This document shows positions 24,202 through 30,949 of a stretch of 30,949 bases of DNA, in pieces. The DNA is from GCA-002701945 sp964442015 (lineage in GTDB: Bacteria > Fidelibacterota > Marinisomatia > Marinisomatales > TCS55). The DNA lies in the NCBI GenBank assembly GCA_964442015.1, contig CAYTYA010000017.1:1-30949 (forward strand). The letters run 5' to 3'. The translations under genes and the position numbers were made by a program. The notes beneath the pieces are model-generated. The model was not told the DNA's origin and did no database searches. It saw nothing but the letters and a program-made list of their open reading frames with translations. Each line of letters begins with the position of its first letter. Position 1 is the first letter of the stretch.

Positions 24202-24920
24202 AGAAACCAATTATAGGTATAAACCCATATTATTATGAACACAATGGCGCTATGTGGAATGCAACAAAAGAATATTATTACCAATCAATATGGAATGCTG
24301 GTGGAATAGCTTTTACTCTTAATTATCCCAAAGATAATAGTTCAATAGTTGAATTTGCAGATATTATAGATGCTTTGCTTCTTGTCGGGGGACCAGATAT
24401 ACCAAACAAATTATACAATGGGGAATCTCCTGAATTACTTGACTCAGATGTTATGTCAAATGAACGTGAAATATTCGATAGGAATATTTTTTCAGAAATG
24501 TACAAGCTAAATAAGCCTATTTTAGCTATTTGTGTTGGTATGCAACATATTAATGTCATAAGAGGAGGAACTTTGTTTGAAGATTTAAATAAACAATTAG
24601 CAGGATCCATCAATCATGGAAAGTTTAATGGAGACTGGTCTAAGCATTCTGTTAATATTGATCAGAACTCTATACTAAGTAAAATTATTAATGATGAAAA
24701 AATTGAAGTAGCAAGCACTCACCATCAAGGCATAAGAGACCTAGGAAGTGATTTAATACCAATAGCTTGGTCAGATGATGGATTAATAGAAGCAATTGAA
24801 GACACTAAAGTTCCAAACTCTTTTATAGCAGTGCAATGGCACCCTGAACTAATGCCAAAAAATATTAATCAAAAAAAGTTATTTCGTTGGTTGATTTCAG
24901 AAGCAAAAAATAGATCTTAG
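24198..24920 (+). CDS. C26 peptidase / gamma-glutamyl hydrolase-like class I amidotransferase
   Basis: A 240-residue class I glutamine amidotransferase-fold protein of the PuuD/peptidase C26 kind, which hydrolyses gamma-glutamyl bonds. The nucleophile is Cys112 in AICVGMQHINV (the family normally has CRGMQ, so an Arg-to-Val change is noted next to it). LLVGGPDIPNKLY is the oxyanion glycine loop, THHQG and WHPE (His215, Glu217) provide the rest of the triad. It starts at TTG 24198 in a TTGA overlap with the ligase stop. Its neighbours on both sides act on gamma-glutamyl compounds, so a gamma-glutamyl amino acid or amine as substrate is very likely. The 3' end overlaps the convergent gamma-glutamyltransferase gene by 4 bases. 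Confidence 0.87.
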   Translation: MKKPIIGINPYYYEHNGAMWNATKEYYYQSIWNAGGIAFTLNYPKDNSSIVEFADIIDALLLVGGPDIPNKLYNGESPELLDSDVMSNEREIFDRNIFSEMYKLNKPILAICVGMQHINVIRGGTLFEDLNKQLAGSINHGKFNGDWSKHSVNIDQNSILSKIINDEKIEVASTHHQGIRDLGSDLIPIAWSDDGLIEAIEDTKVPNSFIAVQWHPELMPKNINQKKLFRWLISEAKNRS

Positions 24921-26428
24921 CATATCAAACCGTAGCCATCTCTTCTATGATCGCCTACTGCTTCATTTTTTGTAACTGCATTAACTCCGCCAAAAAATAA
25001 ATTTTTTCCATCCCATTGATTAATTTTTGACCATGTAAAACCAAAGTCCTGATATTTTAACCCTTTTTCACAGTGAATAATTTCCCCATCCAAATGTAAT
25101 CTAGGAGAATATATAGAATTTTTAAGATCCATTTGATTTATGTAATTATTAATTATTACTTGCTGAATTGCGGATCTAATTCTATTGCTTCCCCCACTAC
25201 CTAATATTAGTTCTGGCCCTAATTTTCCAGATATAATTGTTGGGGACATCATAGTTTGCATTCTTTTTGATGTATCCCAACTATGAAATCCTTCAGGGTT
25301 TAAATCTTCTTCGCCAAGCATATTATTCATCATAATTCCTGTATCAGGAACTATATAGCCGCTACCAGCACCATTACTAGTAGTTATACTAGAACAATTA
25401 TTACTTGAATCAACTATACTTACATGTGTAGTAGATCCGCTTCCAGATTTATCTTTATAAGAATTTTCTTCAATATTTCTATGATAGATATCAATATATT
25501 TATTGTAAAATTGTTTATTAAATAAATTTTTAATATCAAGTTTTTTTACATTTATATCTTTTCTTACTATTTGCGCTAAGCGCATAGCAATAATTAATTC
25601 TCTCTGATTGACTTCATGTTTTTTGAACTTATTTGATAAAAGATTTAAAATAAATGAAATTAGAGATCCCCCATTTGATGGCGGTGGATTTGTTATTATT
25701 ATTTTATCATAAAATTTAGTTATTAAAGGCTTTCTTTCAATAACTTGATAATCTAAAAAATCATTCCTTTTTATTAATCCCCCATCTTTCATTAAATCAA
25801 TTATTAATGATGAACCTCTATTTTTATATAAATAATTTGCTCCTTCAATAGTTAATTGTTCTAAAAAGTTTGCAAAATCCGGGTTTTTAAATGTATCACC
25901 ATCTCTCATTGTTGTGCCCAGTGGCTTAAATAGTTTCTTTCCATCGCTTGAAGAAGTGAGAATAGGGTCAAGTAAATTAAATAGATATTCTTGGGATTTA
26001 TTTATTTTTGTTCCCTGTTTTGCTATTTGAATTGCTGGTGCAATGATCCTTTTTAATGGAATAGATCCCAGCTTAGAATGAATATGTAATAAACCCGCAA
26101 TATTACCAGGAACTCCTATAGAACCTTTCCCTATATGAAAAGTTTGTGTTGATGACCCAAAATTAATTTCAACTGGAAAGAAATCTAATATTCTTGATTT
26201 ATTTTTATTTGGTGTTTGTATAAAAAAATCAAAAATAACTGGATCTGAATTGTTAGGATATGCAAGCATTATTCCGCCGCCGCATGCACCTGTTAAGCAA
26301 TATTCGGATGTCATTGATACAAAGACTGCAGCTATAGAAGCATCAAATGCATTTCCACCATCTTTTAAAATATCCATAGCAGTGGTTGCTGTACTTTTGT
26401 GCCCTGCGGCTACACTTCCATATTTCAT
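24917..26428 (-). CDS. ggt: Gamma-glutamyltransferase, no visible signal peptide
   Basis: A 503-residue Ntn-hydrolase of the gamma-glutamyltransferase family, which transfers or hydrolyses the gamma-glutamyl group of glutathione-like compounds. Self-cleavage should occur before Thr333 in GSGSTTHVSIVD, the nucleophile of the small subunit. SNGAGSGYIVPDTGIMMNNM and ELILGSGGSNRIRSA downstream are also typical. The N-terminus MKYGSVAAGHKSTATTAMDI equals the start of the mature large subunit of other GGTs. The in-frame stop at 26459-26461 and the lack of another start codon rule out a standard signal peptide. It is therefore probably cytoplasmic, unlike the periplasmic E. coli enzyme. It is convergent with the C26 gene and divergent from the succinate dehydrogenase genes. 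Confidence 0.92.
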   Translation of the reverse strand: MKYGSVAAGHKSTATTAMDILKDGGNAFDASIAAVFVSMTSEYCLTGACGGGIMLAYPNNSDPVIFDFFIQTPNKNKSRILDFFPVEINFGSSTQTFHIGKGSIGVPGNIAGLLHIHSKLGSIPLKRIIAPAIQIAKQGTKINKSQEYLFNLLDPILTSSSDGKKLFKPLGTTMRDGDTFKNPDFANFLEQLTIEGANYLYKNRGSSLIIDLMKDGGLIKRNDFLDYQVIERKPLITKFYDKIIITNPPPSNGGSLISFILNLLSNKFKKHEVNQRELIIAMRLAQIVRKDINVKKLDIKNLFNKQFYNKYIDIYHRNIEENSYKDKSGSGSTTHVSIVDSSNNCSSITTSNGAGSGYIVPDTGIMMNNMLGEEDLNPEGFHSWDTSKRMQTMMSPTIISGKLGPELILGSGGSNRIRSAIQQVIINNYINQMDLKNSIYSPRLHLDGEIIHCEKGLKYQDFGFTWSKINQWDGKNLFFGGVNAVTKNEAVGDHRRDGYGLIC

Positions 26429-26568
26429 TTCGATTAAAAGATAGTAGATTATTAATTTCTAACAAATATAATCTATATTTTAAATATAATGTACTATGAT
26501 AAAAATTATTTCTATATACTTACGATAATAATTAATTTCATCTAAGCTTTTACAGCCAACTTATCATT
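26429..26568. promoter_or_regulatory. Divergent promoter region between ggt and the succinate dehydrogenase genes
   Basis: This 140-base AT-rich gap must hold promoters for both directions. Two perfect TATAAT hexamers on the plus strand (26467-26472 and 26485-26490) lie in a repeated AAATATAAT stretch and are candidates for -10 boxes, but no good -35 was found. No ribosome site precedes the ATG at 26569. Confidence 0.35.
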
Positions 26569-27396
26569 ATGGATTCTAATACTTTATTTAATACACAGCG
26601 TACGGATAGATGGTGGTTCGAGCCATTATGGACGGCCATCGGCTTCCTTTGTTTTGTTATATATACAACATGGGCAATGTTACAGGGAAATTATTACTGG
26701 TGGTCTGCCGGAGTTGAAGGTTTTGGTGGTTATTTATCACCCTTTTATTCTCCACTAATATTTATTAATCCAATAGCTAATGGGGCCGCCCCTATGGATC
26801 ATAGCTGGTTTGGTTCTTGGCCCGAATGGTGGCCTAATCTTATACCCGCTTCTCCAGCAATATTAATTCTTGCTGGTCCATTATCTTTTAGAATGACTTG
26901 TTATTATTATAGAAAATTTTATTATAGAGCTTATTTTATGAGCCCCCCTGGATGTTCTGTAAAAGGCATCAGAAATAAAAAATATAAAGGGGAAACGGCA
27001 TTGCTTATTTTCCAAAACCTTCACCGGTTCACCCTTTATATAGCTATAGGTATTATATTTATTTTGAGCTATGATGCAATTTTATCATTTTTTCAAGGTG
27101 GGAAATTTGGCGTTGGTGTTGGTTCTATTATTTTAACAATTAATCCAATTTTATTGATTGGATATACATTCGGTTGCCATGCATTTAGACATTTAATCGG
27201 TGGGCAAAAAGATTGTTTTACATGCCCAAATGGCAAACCAACATTTCGCTATCGTGTTTGGAAAAGATCTAGCTGGTTAAATGGTCATCACATGATGTGG
27301 GCATGGATAAGCATGATATGGGTTGCTTTTACCGATATTTATGTCAGAATGGTTTCTAGTGGTTACTGGATAGATATGAATACTTGGAATAATTAG
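26569..27396 (+). CDS. sdhC: Succinate dehydrogenase/fumarate reductase membrane anchor (cytochrome b-like)
   Basis: A 275-residue integral membrane protein with about five hydrophobic segments (near 20-42, 92-112, 150-172, 183-203 and 243-262). It is larger than classic SdhC or SdhD, and no second anchor gene follows, so it probably serves as the only anchor. Candidate heme ligands are His152 (NLHRFT), His204 and His208 (CHAFRH), and His240/His241 (GHHMMW). A cysteine pair in DCFTCPNGK lies in the loop after His208. The assignment rests on its position directly before the flavoprotein (1-base overlap) and the histidine pattern. Such anchors pass electrons between the iron-sulfur subunit and membrane quinone. 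Confidence 0.82.
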   Translation: MDSNTLFNTQRTDRWWFEPLWTAIGFLCFVIYTTWAMLQGNYYWWSAGVEGFGGYLSPFYSPLIFINPIANGAAPMDHSWFGSWPEWWPNLIPASPAILILAGPLSFRMTCYYYRKFYYRAYFMSPPGCSVKGIRNKKYKGETALLIFQNLHRFTLYIAIGIIFILSYDAILSFFQGGKFGVGVGSIILTINPILLIGYTFGCHAFRHLIGGQKDCFTCPNGKPTFRYRVWKRSSWLNGHHMMWAWISMIWVAFTDIYVRMVSSGYWIDMNTWNN

Positions 27397-29243
27397 TGAA
27401 TATATCCGAAATCAAAACTGTAGAACATGATGTTATTGTGCTTGGAGCTGGAGGTGCAGGTCTGCGTGCTGCTATAGAATGTTCTATGGAAGGCCTGAGC
27501 ACAGGTCTTGTTTGTAAATCATTGTTGGGCAAAGCACATACAGTTATGGCTGAAGGAGGAGTTGCAGCTTCACTAGCTAATGTTGATAATCGAGATCATT
27601 GGAAAGTCCATTTTAGAGACACAATGCGCGGAGGAAAATTTTTAAATAACTGGAGAATGGCCGAACTTCATGCACGGGAAGCTCCAGCGCGAGTAAGAGA
27701 ACTTGAAGAATGGGGAGCTGTTTTTGACCGCACAAAATCAGGATTAATTAATCAAAGAAACTTTGGGGGGCACCGTTACCCAAGACTTGCACATGTGGGG
27801 GATAGAACTGGCTTAGAAATAATACGCACACTTCAAGATCATGGAATTCATCAAGGCATTGATATATATATGGAATGTACTGGACTGGACTTAATTAAAG
27901 ATGGTGATCGCATTAGTGGAATGGTTGGGATGTGGCGTGATAATGGCGAATTTATAATATTTAAATGTCGTGCTGTAATTTTAGCAACTGGAGGAGGAGG
28001 GAAAGCCTGGAAAATTACATCTAACTCATGGGAATATACAGGAGATGGATACGGAATGGCTTATGAAGCTGGCGCAGAATTAATGGATATGGAGTTTACC
28101 CAATTTCATCCAACTGGAATGGTGTGGCCACCATCGGTGAGAGGAACACTAGTAACGGAAGGCGTACGTGGTGAAGGTGGAATATTGACTAATAGTGAAA
28201 ATAAAAGATTCATGTATGATAATATTCCAGATCGCTTTGCAGCTGAGACAGCAGACTCAGAGGAAGAGGCCAATCGTTGGTTGTCAGGTGATAAAGATGC
28301 GAGAAGGCCTCCAGAACTTTTAACTAGAGATGTGGTTGCACGCGCAATACGCAAAGAGGTAAAAGCAGGGAGAGGTTCACCTCATGGTGGTGCTTACTTA
28401 GATATTGCCAGCCGCAGAAACGCCGATGATATTAAGCGCAAGTTACCTTCTATGTATCATCAATTTAAAGTATTGGCTGAGCTAGATATTACAAATGAAC
28501 CAATGGAGGTTGGCCCAACATTACATTATTTTATGGGCGGCGTCAAAGTAGATGCTGATACCCAAATGACGCGAGTTCCTGGTTTGTTTGCTTGTGGAGA
28601 GTGTGCAGCTGGGGTACACGGCGCCAATAGATTGGGAGGAAATTCACTTTCTGATTTACTAGTATGTGGTAAACTTGCTGGTTCAGGTGCGGTTAATTAT
28701 ATCAAATCAATAAATAGCAATCTCAACTTAAACAATGATGTTGTTCAAAAAATTATACGTTCTGCAACAGATATTCTAAATCGCGAAAGAGGTGAAAATC
28801 CATATTTAATCCATGAAGACCTACAAGATTTAATGCAAAATAATGTTGGAATTGTACGGACAGATGAGCTTTTATCTGAAGGACTAGATGGGCTTTCCAG
28901 TTTATGGAAAAAATTTAATAATGTTAAAGCTGATGGCGCGAGCCAATTCAACCCAGGCTGGCATCAAGCTATTTCCCTGAGAAACTTACTTGTGACAGCA
29001 GAATCTGTAGCTCGAGCAGCAAAAATGAGAGAAGAAAGCCGAGGAGCACACACCCGCGTTGATTTTGAAGGGGAGCGCGATGAATGGCTTCAATATAATG
29101 TTGTTATTAGCAAGTCTAATAAAGGCGAGATGATTGTTGATAGGGTTATGCGAGATGAGCCCGATCCAGAGTTAAAAAGAATTGCTGAGCTCAGTATTGA
29201 AGAATTAGAAAATGAAGTATTGCTTGAAAAGGGACAAAAATAG
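27396..29243 (+). CDS. sdhA: Succinate dehydrogenase/fumarate reductase flavoprotein subunit
   Basis: A 615-residue flavoprotein, the catalytic subunit of complex II, which interconverts succinate and fumarate on the cytoplasmic face of the membrane. It begins at GTG 27396, overlapping the anchor stop by one base. The FAD-binding VLGAGGAGLRAAIE is at 15-28. His48 in KAHTVMAEGG is the residue that binds FAD covalently in this family. FTQFHPTGM, THE GGAYLDI region, HYFMGGVKVD and HGANRLGGNSLSDLLVCG are the substrate- and FAD-binding blocks. It ends in a long helical region typical of the capping and C-terminal domains. The direction (succinate oxidation or fumarate reduction) cannot be decided from sequence. 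Iron-sulfur subunit sdhB follows after 3 bases. Confidence 0.96.
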   Translation: MNISEIKTVEHDVIVLGAGGAGLRAAIECSMEGLSTGLVCKSLLGKAHTVMAEGGVAASLANVDNRDHWKVHFRDTMRGGKFLNNWRMAELHAREAPARVRELEEWGAVFDRTKSGLINQRNFGGHRYPRLAHVGDRTGLEIIRTLQDHGIHQGIDIYMECTGLDLIKDGDRISGMVGMWRDNGEFIIFKCRAVILATGGGGKAWKITSNSWEYTGDGYGMAYEAGAELMDMEFTQFHPTGMVWPPSVRGTLVTEGVRGEGGILTNSENKRFMYDNIPDRFAAETADSEEEANRWLSGDKDARRPPELLTRDVVARAIRKEVKAGRGSPHGGAYLDIASRRNADDIKRKLPSMYHQFKVLAELDITNEPMEVGPTLHYFMGGVKVDADTQMTRVPGLFACGECAAGVHGANRLGGNSLSDLLVCGKLAGSGAVNYIKSINSNLNLNNDVVQKIIRSATDILNRERGENPYLIHEDLQDLMQNNVGIVRTDELLSEGLDGLSSLWKKFNNVKADGASQFNPGWHQAISLRNLLVTAESVARAAKMREESRGAHTRVDFEGERDEWLQYNVVISKSNKGEMIVDRVMRDEPDPELKRIAELSIEELENEVLLEKGQK

Positions 29244-29246
29244 AAT

Positions 29247-29999
29247 ATGGGATTAAGAAATTTCAAATTATTTCGCGGCGATTCAAAAGAAGGGACAATG
29301 AATGATTTCAAAGTTGAAGTAGATAAAGGCATGGTAGTCCTCGATGCAATACACCGTATACAATCTGAACAAATAGGTGACCTGGCCGTAAGGTGGAATT
29401 GTAAAGCAGGGAAATGTGGTTCATGTAGTGTTGAAATTAATGGCAAACCAAAATTAGCTTGTATGACAAGAATGAATGAATATAGACCGGAAGAAACAAT
29501 ATCAGTTAGACCAATAAAAACATTTCCATTAATTAAAGATTTAGTTGCTGATGTCTCATGGAATTATAAACAAAATAAAAATATTGCCCCCTTTACACCG
29601 GATCCTGATAAAAAAGATAATAATGGTAACTATATTATGATGCAGGAAGATGTGGATAGAGTACAGGAATTTAGAAAATGTATAGAATGTTATTTATGCC
29701 AAAATGTTTGCCATGTATTGAGAGATCATGATAAAAAAAATGAATTTGTTGGCCCAAGATTTATGATACGATTAGCAAGTCTTGAAATGCATCCCCTTGA
29801 TAAAGCAGATAGAATAGAAAATATTAAGAATGATTATGGATCAGGTATGTGTAATATTACTCGATGCTGTACTGATGTTTGTCCAGAGCATATACAAATT
29901 ACAGATAATGGAATTATTCCTCTTAAAGAAAGAGTTGTAGATCGATATTATGATCCGATTATTTGGTTATGGAATAAATTATTTGGTAAACCAAAATAG
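29247..29999 (+). CDS. sdhB: Succinate dehydrogenase/fumarate reductase iron-sulfur subunit
   Basis: A 250-residue protein with the three expected cluster motifs. The [2Fe-2S] ferredoxin domain has Cys52, Cys57, Cys60 and Cys72 (CKAGKCGSC and LAC). The [4Fe-4S] site has Cys145, Cys148, Cys151 and Cys155 (CIECYLCQNVC). The third site has Cys202, Cys207/208 and Cys212 (CNITRCCTDVC), normally a [3Fe-4S] cluster in this family. It shuttles electrons from the SdhA flavin to the anchor and quinone. It is the last gene of the sdhCAB unit, 3 bases after sdhA, and is convergent with tonB across 44 bases in which I see no clear hairpin terminator. Confidence 0.95.
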   Translation: MGLRNFKLFRGDSKEGTMNDFKVEVDKGMVVLDAIHRIQSEQIGDLAVRWNCKAGKCGSCSVEINGKPKLACMTRMNEYRPEETISVRPIKTFPLIKDLVADVSWNYKQNKNIAPFTPDPDKKDNNGNYIMMQEDVDRVQEFRKCIECYLCQNVCHVLRDHDKKNEFVGPRFMIRLASLEMHPLDKADRIENIKNDYGSGMCNITRCCTDVCPEHIQITDNGIIPLKERVVDRYYDPIIWLWNKLFGKPK

Positions 30000-30043
30000 T
30001 ACTCTTATTTAATTAAGTTATTATTCTGTTAAGGAATAAATGA

Positions 30044-30667
30044 TTATTTTAATCTAAAATTAACGGGTATAGAAATCCACACTCCAACAGCTCTCTCCCG
30101 CTGTTTTGCAGGACGAAAGCGAGTTTTCCTTATAGCTTTTACTGCTGCTTCATCTAGCCCGGTATTGGGAATGCCTTTTAGAATCAAAGTGTCTTGAACG
30201 CGTCCTTTTTTATCGACAAAAACTTGAACTACAACTGTTCCCTCTATTCCTGCTTCTTGAGCAATTTCAGGATATACTGGACGAATACCTGTCAATGGTT
30301 GTGGAGGATCATCATAGGGTATAAACTTTACTCTTGGGCCTTCTGGTGGGGGAGGTGGAGCATCCCAAGCTTCAAAACTATCTAAATCTGTTTCCTCTAT
30401 AGTTAAATCATCAGCAATATCTTCATCCTCCGATTCAACAGGAACAGATGGCCTTGCTGGCGGCGGCGGTTTTTCTATTTGTTGAGTTTGGGGTATATTT
30501 TCTATAATAATTTCTTGAAGATCAACATCTTCGAGTTCAATTAATCCTAAATCCCTAGGAGAAATTAAAAATGTTGAAATTAATAACAGTATGCTAATGA
30601 GTGTTGCAAGTCGTATAACAACTGGATACTTAAATTTTAAAGATAAAATAACAGGCTGATTTGACAT
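30044..30667 (-). CDS. tonB: TonB-family energy transducer
   Basis: A 207-residue TonB. A cytoplasmic N-terminus of about 15 residues leads to one TM helix (about 16-36). Next is a periplasmic linker with proline blocks (KPPPPARPSVP, APPPPPEGPR) broken by a strongly acidic stretch (ESEDEDIADDLTIEETDL). The C-terminal domain (about 125-207) has the typical RPVYPEIAQEAGIEGTVVVQ, GRVQDTLILKG, LDEAAVKAIRKTRFRPA and GVWISIPVNFRL. It transmits proton-motive energy to TonB-dependent outer-membrane receptors. It lies 8 bases after the ExbD gene on the same strand, so it belongs to an exbBD-tonB type unit continuing beyond the window. Confidence 0.95.
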   Translation of the reverse strand: MSNQPVILSLKFKYPVVIRLATLISILLLISTFLISPRDLGLIELEDVDLQEIIIENIPQTQQIEKPPPPARPSVPVESEDEDIADDLTIEETDLDSFEAWDAPPPPPEGPRVKFIPYDDPPQPLTGIRPVYPEIAQEAGIEGTVVVQVFVDKKGRVQDTLILKGIPNTGLDEAAVKAIRKTRFRPAKQRERAVGVWISIPVNFRLK

Positions 30668-30675
30668 CGTTTTAA

Positions 30676-30949
30676 TTAATCTAAAGCAGTTTTGGATGAA
30701 TAGTTTAACATTAGGGCATCAGCCTTACGGAGTTCAGTGTGGATATCTGATATTAATCCCATGCGAGCCGCTTTATCAGCTTTTATTGAAATAGTTAATT
30801 GAGGATCAGCAGCACGTTTAGAGTACATGATGTGCCTAATGTTTTCAGATCGAATTAGCTTATCCTCTATAGATATCTGACCTTGTTTTGACAACCAAAT
30901 ATGAGCAGTATGCCTTTTGGACTTTAACTTTTGAATACGCTTTGCTTTA
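30676..30949 (-). CDS. exbD: ExbD/TolR-family protein, C-terminal part (5' end beyond window)
   Basis: The frame is open from the right edge of the window to the TAA at 30676-30678, giving about 90 residues without a stop, so the N-terminus and the TM helix lie outside. The visible part is the periplasmic ExbD domain: HIWLSKQGQISIEDKLI, then DPQLTISIKADKAARMGLIS and DIHTELRKADALML. The TTG at 30894 is internal to this domain and not a likely start. ExbD works with ExbB and the neighbouring TonB in proton-driven outer-membrane transport. The gene precedes tonB by 8 bases. Confidence 0.86.
   Translation of the reverse strand, partial: KAKRIQKLKSKRHTAHIWLSKQGQISIEDKLIRSENIRHIMYSKRAADPQLTISIKADKAARMGLISDIHTELRKADALMLNYSSKTALD

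Noticed and set aside
30000..30043. Terminator between sdhB and tonB
   Set aside because: The gap has TTAATTAA-like palindromic bits but no GC-rich stem followed by a T-run.
30676..30894. Complete small protein starting at TTG 30894
   Set aside because: The frame stays open to the window edge, and the upstream residues continue the ExbD periplasmic domain, so this is a truncated ExbD, not a short gene.

Overview
The window looks like a chromosomal segment from a Gram-negative, AT-rich bacterium of the Fibrobacterota-Chlorobiota-Bacteroidota (FCB) superphylum. A Marinimicrobia (SAR406)-like lineage is my best guess. The reasons are a secreted protease ending in a type IX secretion (T9SS) sorting domain with the motif QNYPNPFNP, TonB/ExbD, several FCB-style envelope proteins, low GC by eye, and dense strand-wise operons with frequent TTG/GTG starts. 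No phylogenetic test could be run. I saw no tRNA, rRNA, CRISPR array, insertion sequence or prophage.

Layout. 1-1458 (-): 5' part of an M28 zinc aminopeptidase running off the left edge. 1558-11521 (+): apaG, pyruvate kinase, pyruvate phosphate dikinase, a large subtilisin-like T9SS cargo protease and a divergent aldehyde-dehydrogenase-fold enzyme. 11523-13095 (-): an aldo/keto reductase followed by a small DoxX-like membrane protein. 13224-15112 (+): a degenerate Smr-domain protein, a phenylalanine-hydroxylase-type enzyme and a TPR lipoprotein. 15328-22825 (+): a seven-gene unit closed by a strong intrinsic terminator. 22912-26428: a gamma-glutamyl cluster (GCS2-type ligase and C26 amidotransferase on +, gamma-glutamyltransferase convergent on -). 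26569-29999 (+): a complete succinate dehydrogenase/fumarate reductase (anchor, flavoprotein, iron-sulfur). 30044-30949 (-): TonB and the 3' end of ExbD.

The most striking part is 15328-22825. Three envelope proteins (a carboxypeptidase-regulatory-like protein, a YbgF-like coiled-coil/TPR protein, and an outer-membrane barrel with coiled coil and TPR) are followed by MotA, MotB, a FliF-like and a FliG-like protein. The FliF-like protein appears to keep only the RBM3/beta-collar domain, the second membrane helix and a FliG-binding-like tail. It lacks the RBM1/RBM2 domains that surround the flagellar export gate, and it carries a long periplasmic coiled coil instead. No export, rod, hook or filament gene is present here. 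I read this as an ion-driven rotor/stator that is not a flagellum, possibly coupled to outer-membrane proteins to drive surface motility or another envelope process.

The other blocks are mostly metabolic: opposing enzymes at the PEP/pyruvate node, gamma-glutamyl/thiol metabolism, respiratory complex II and TonB-dependent uptake.
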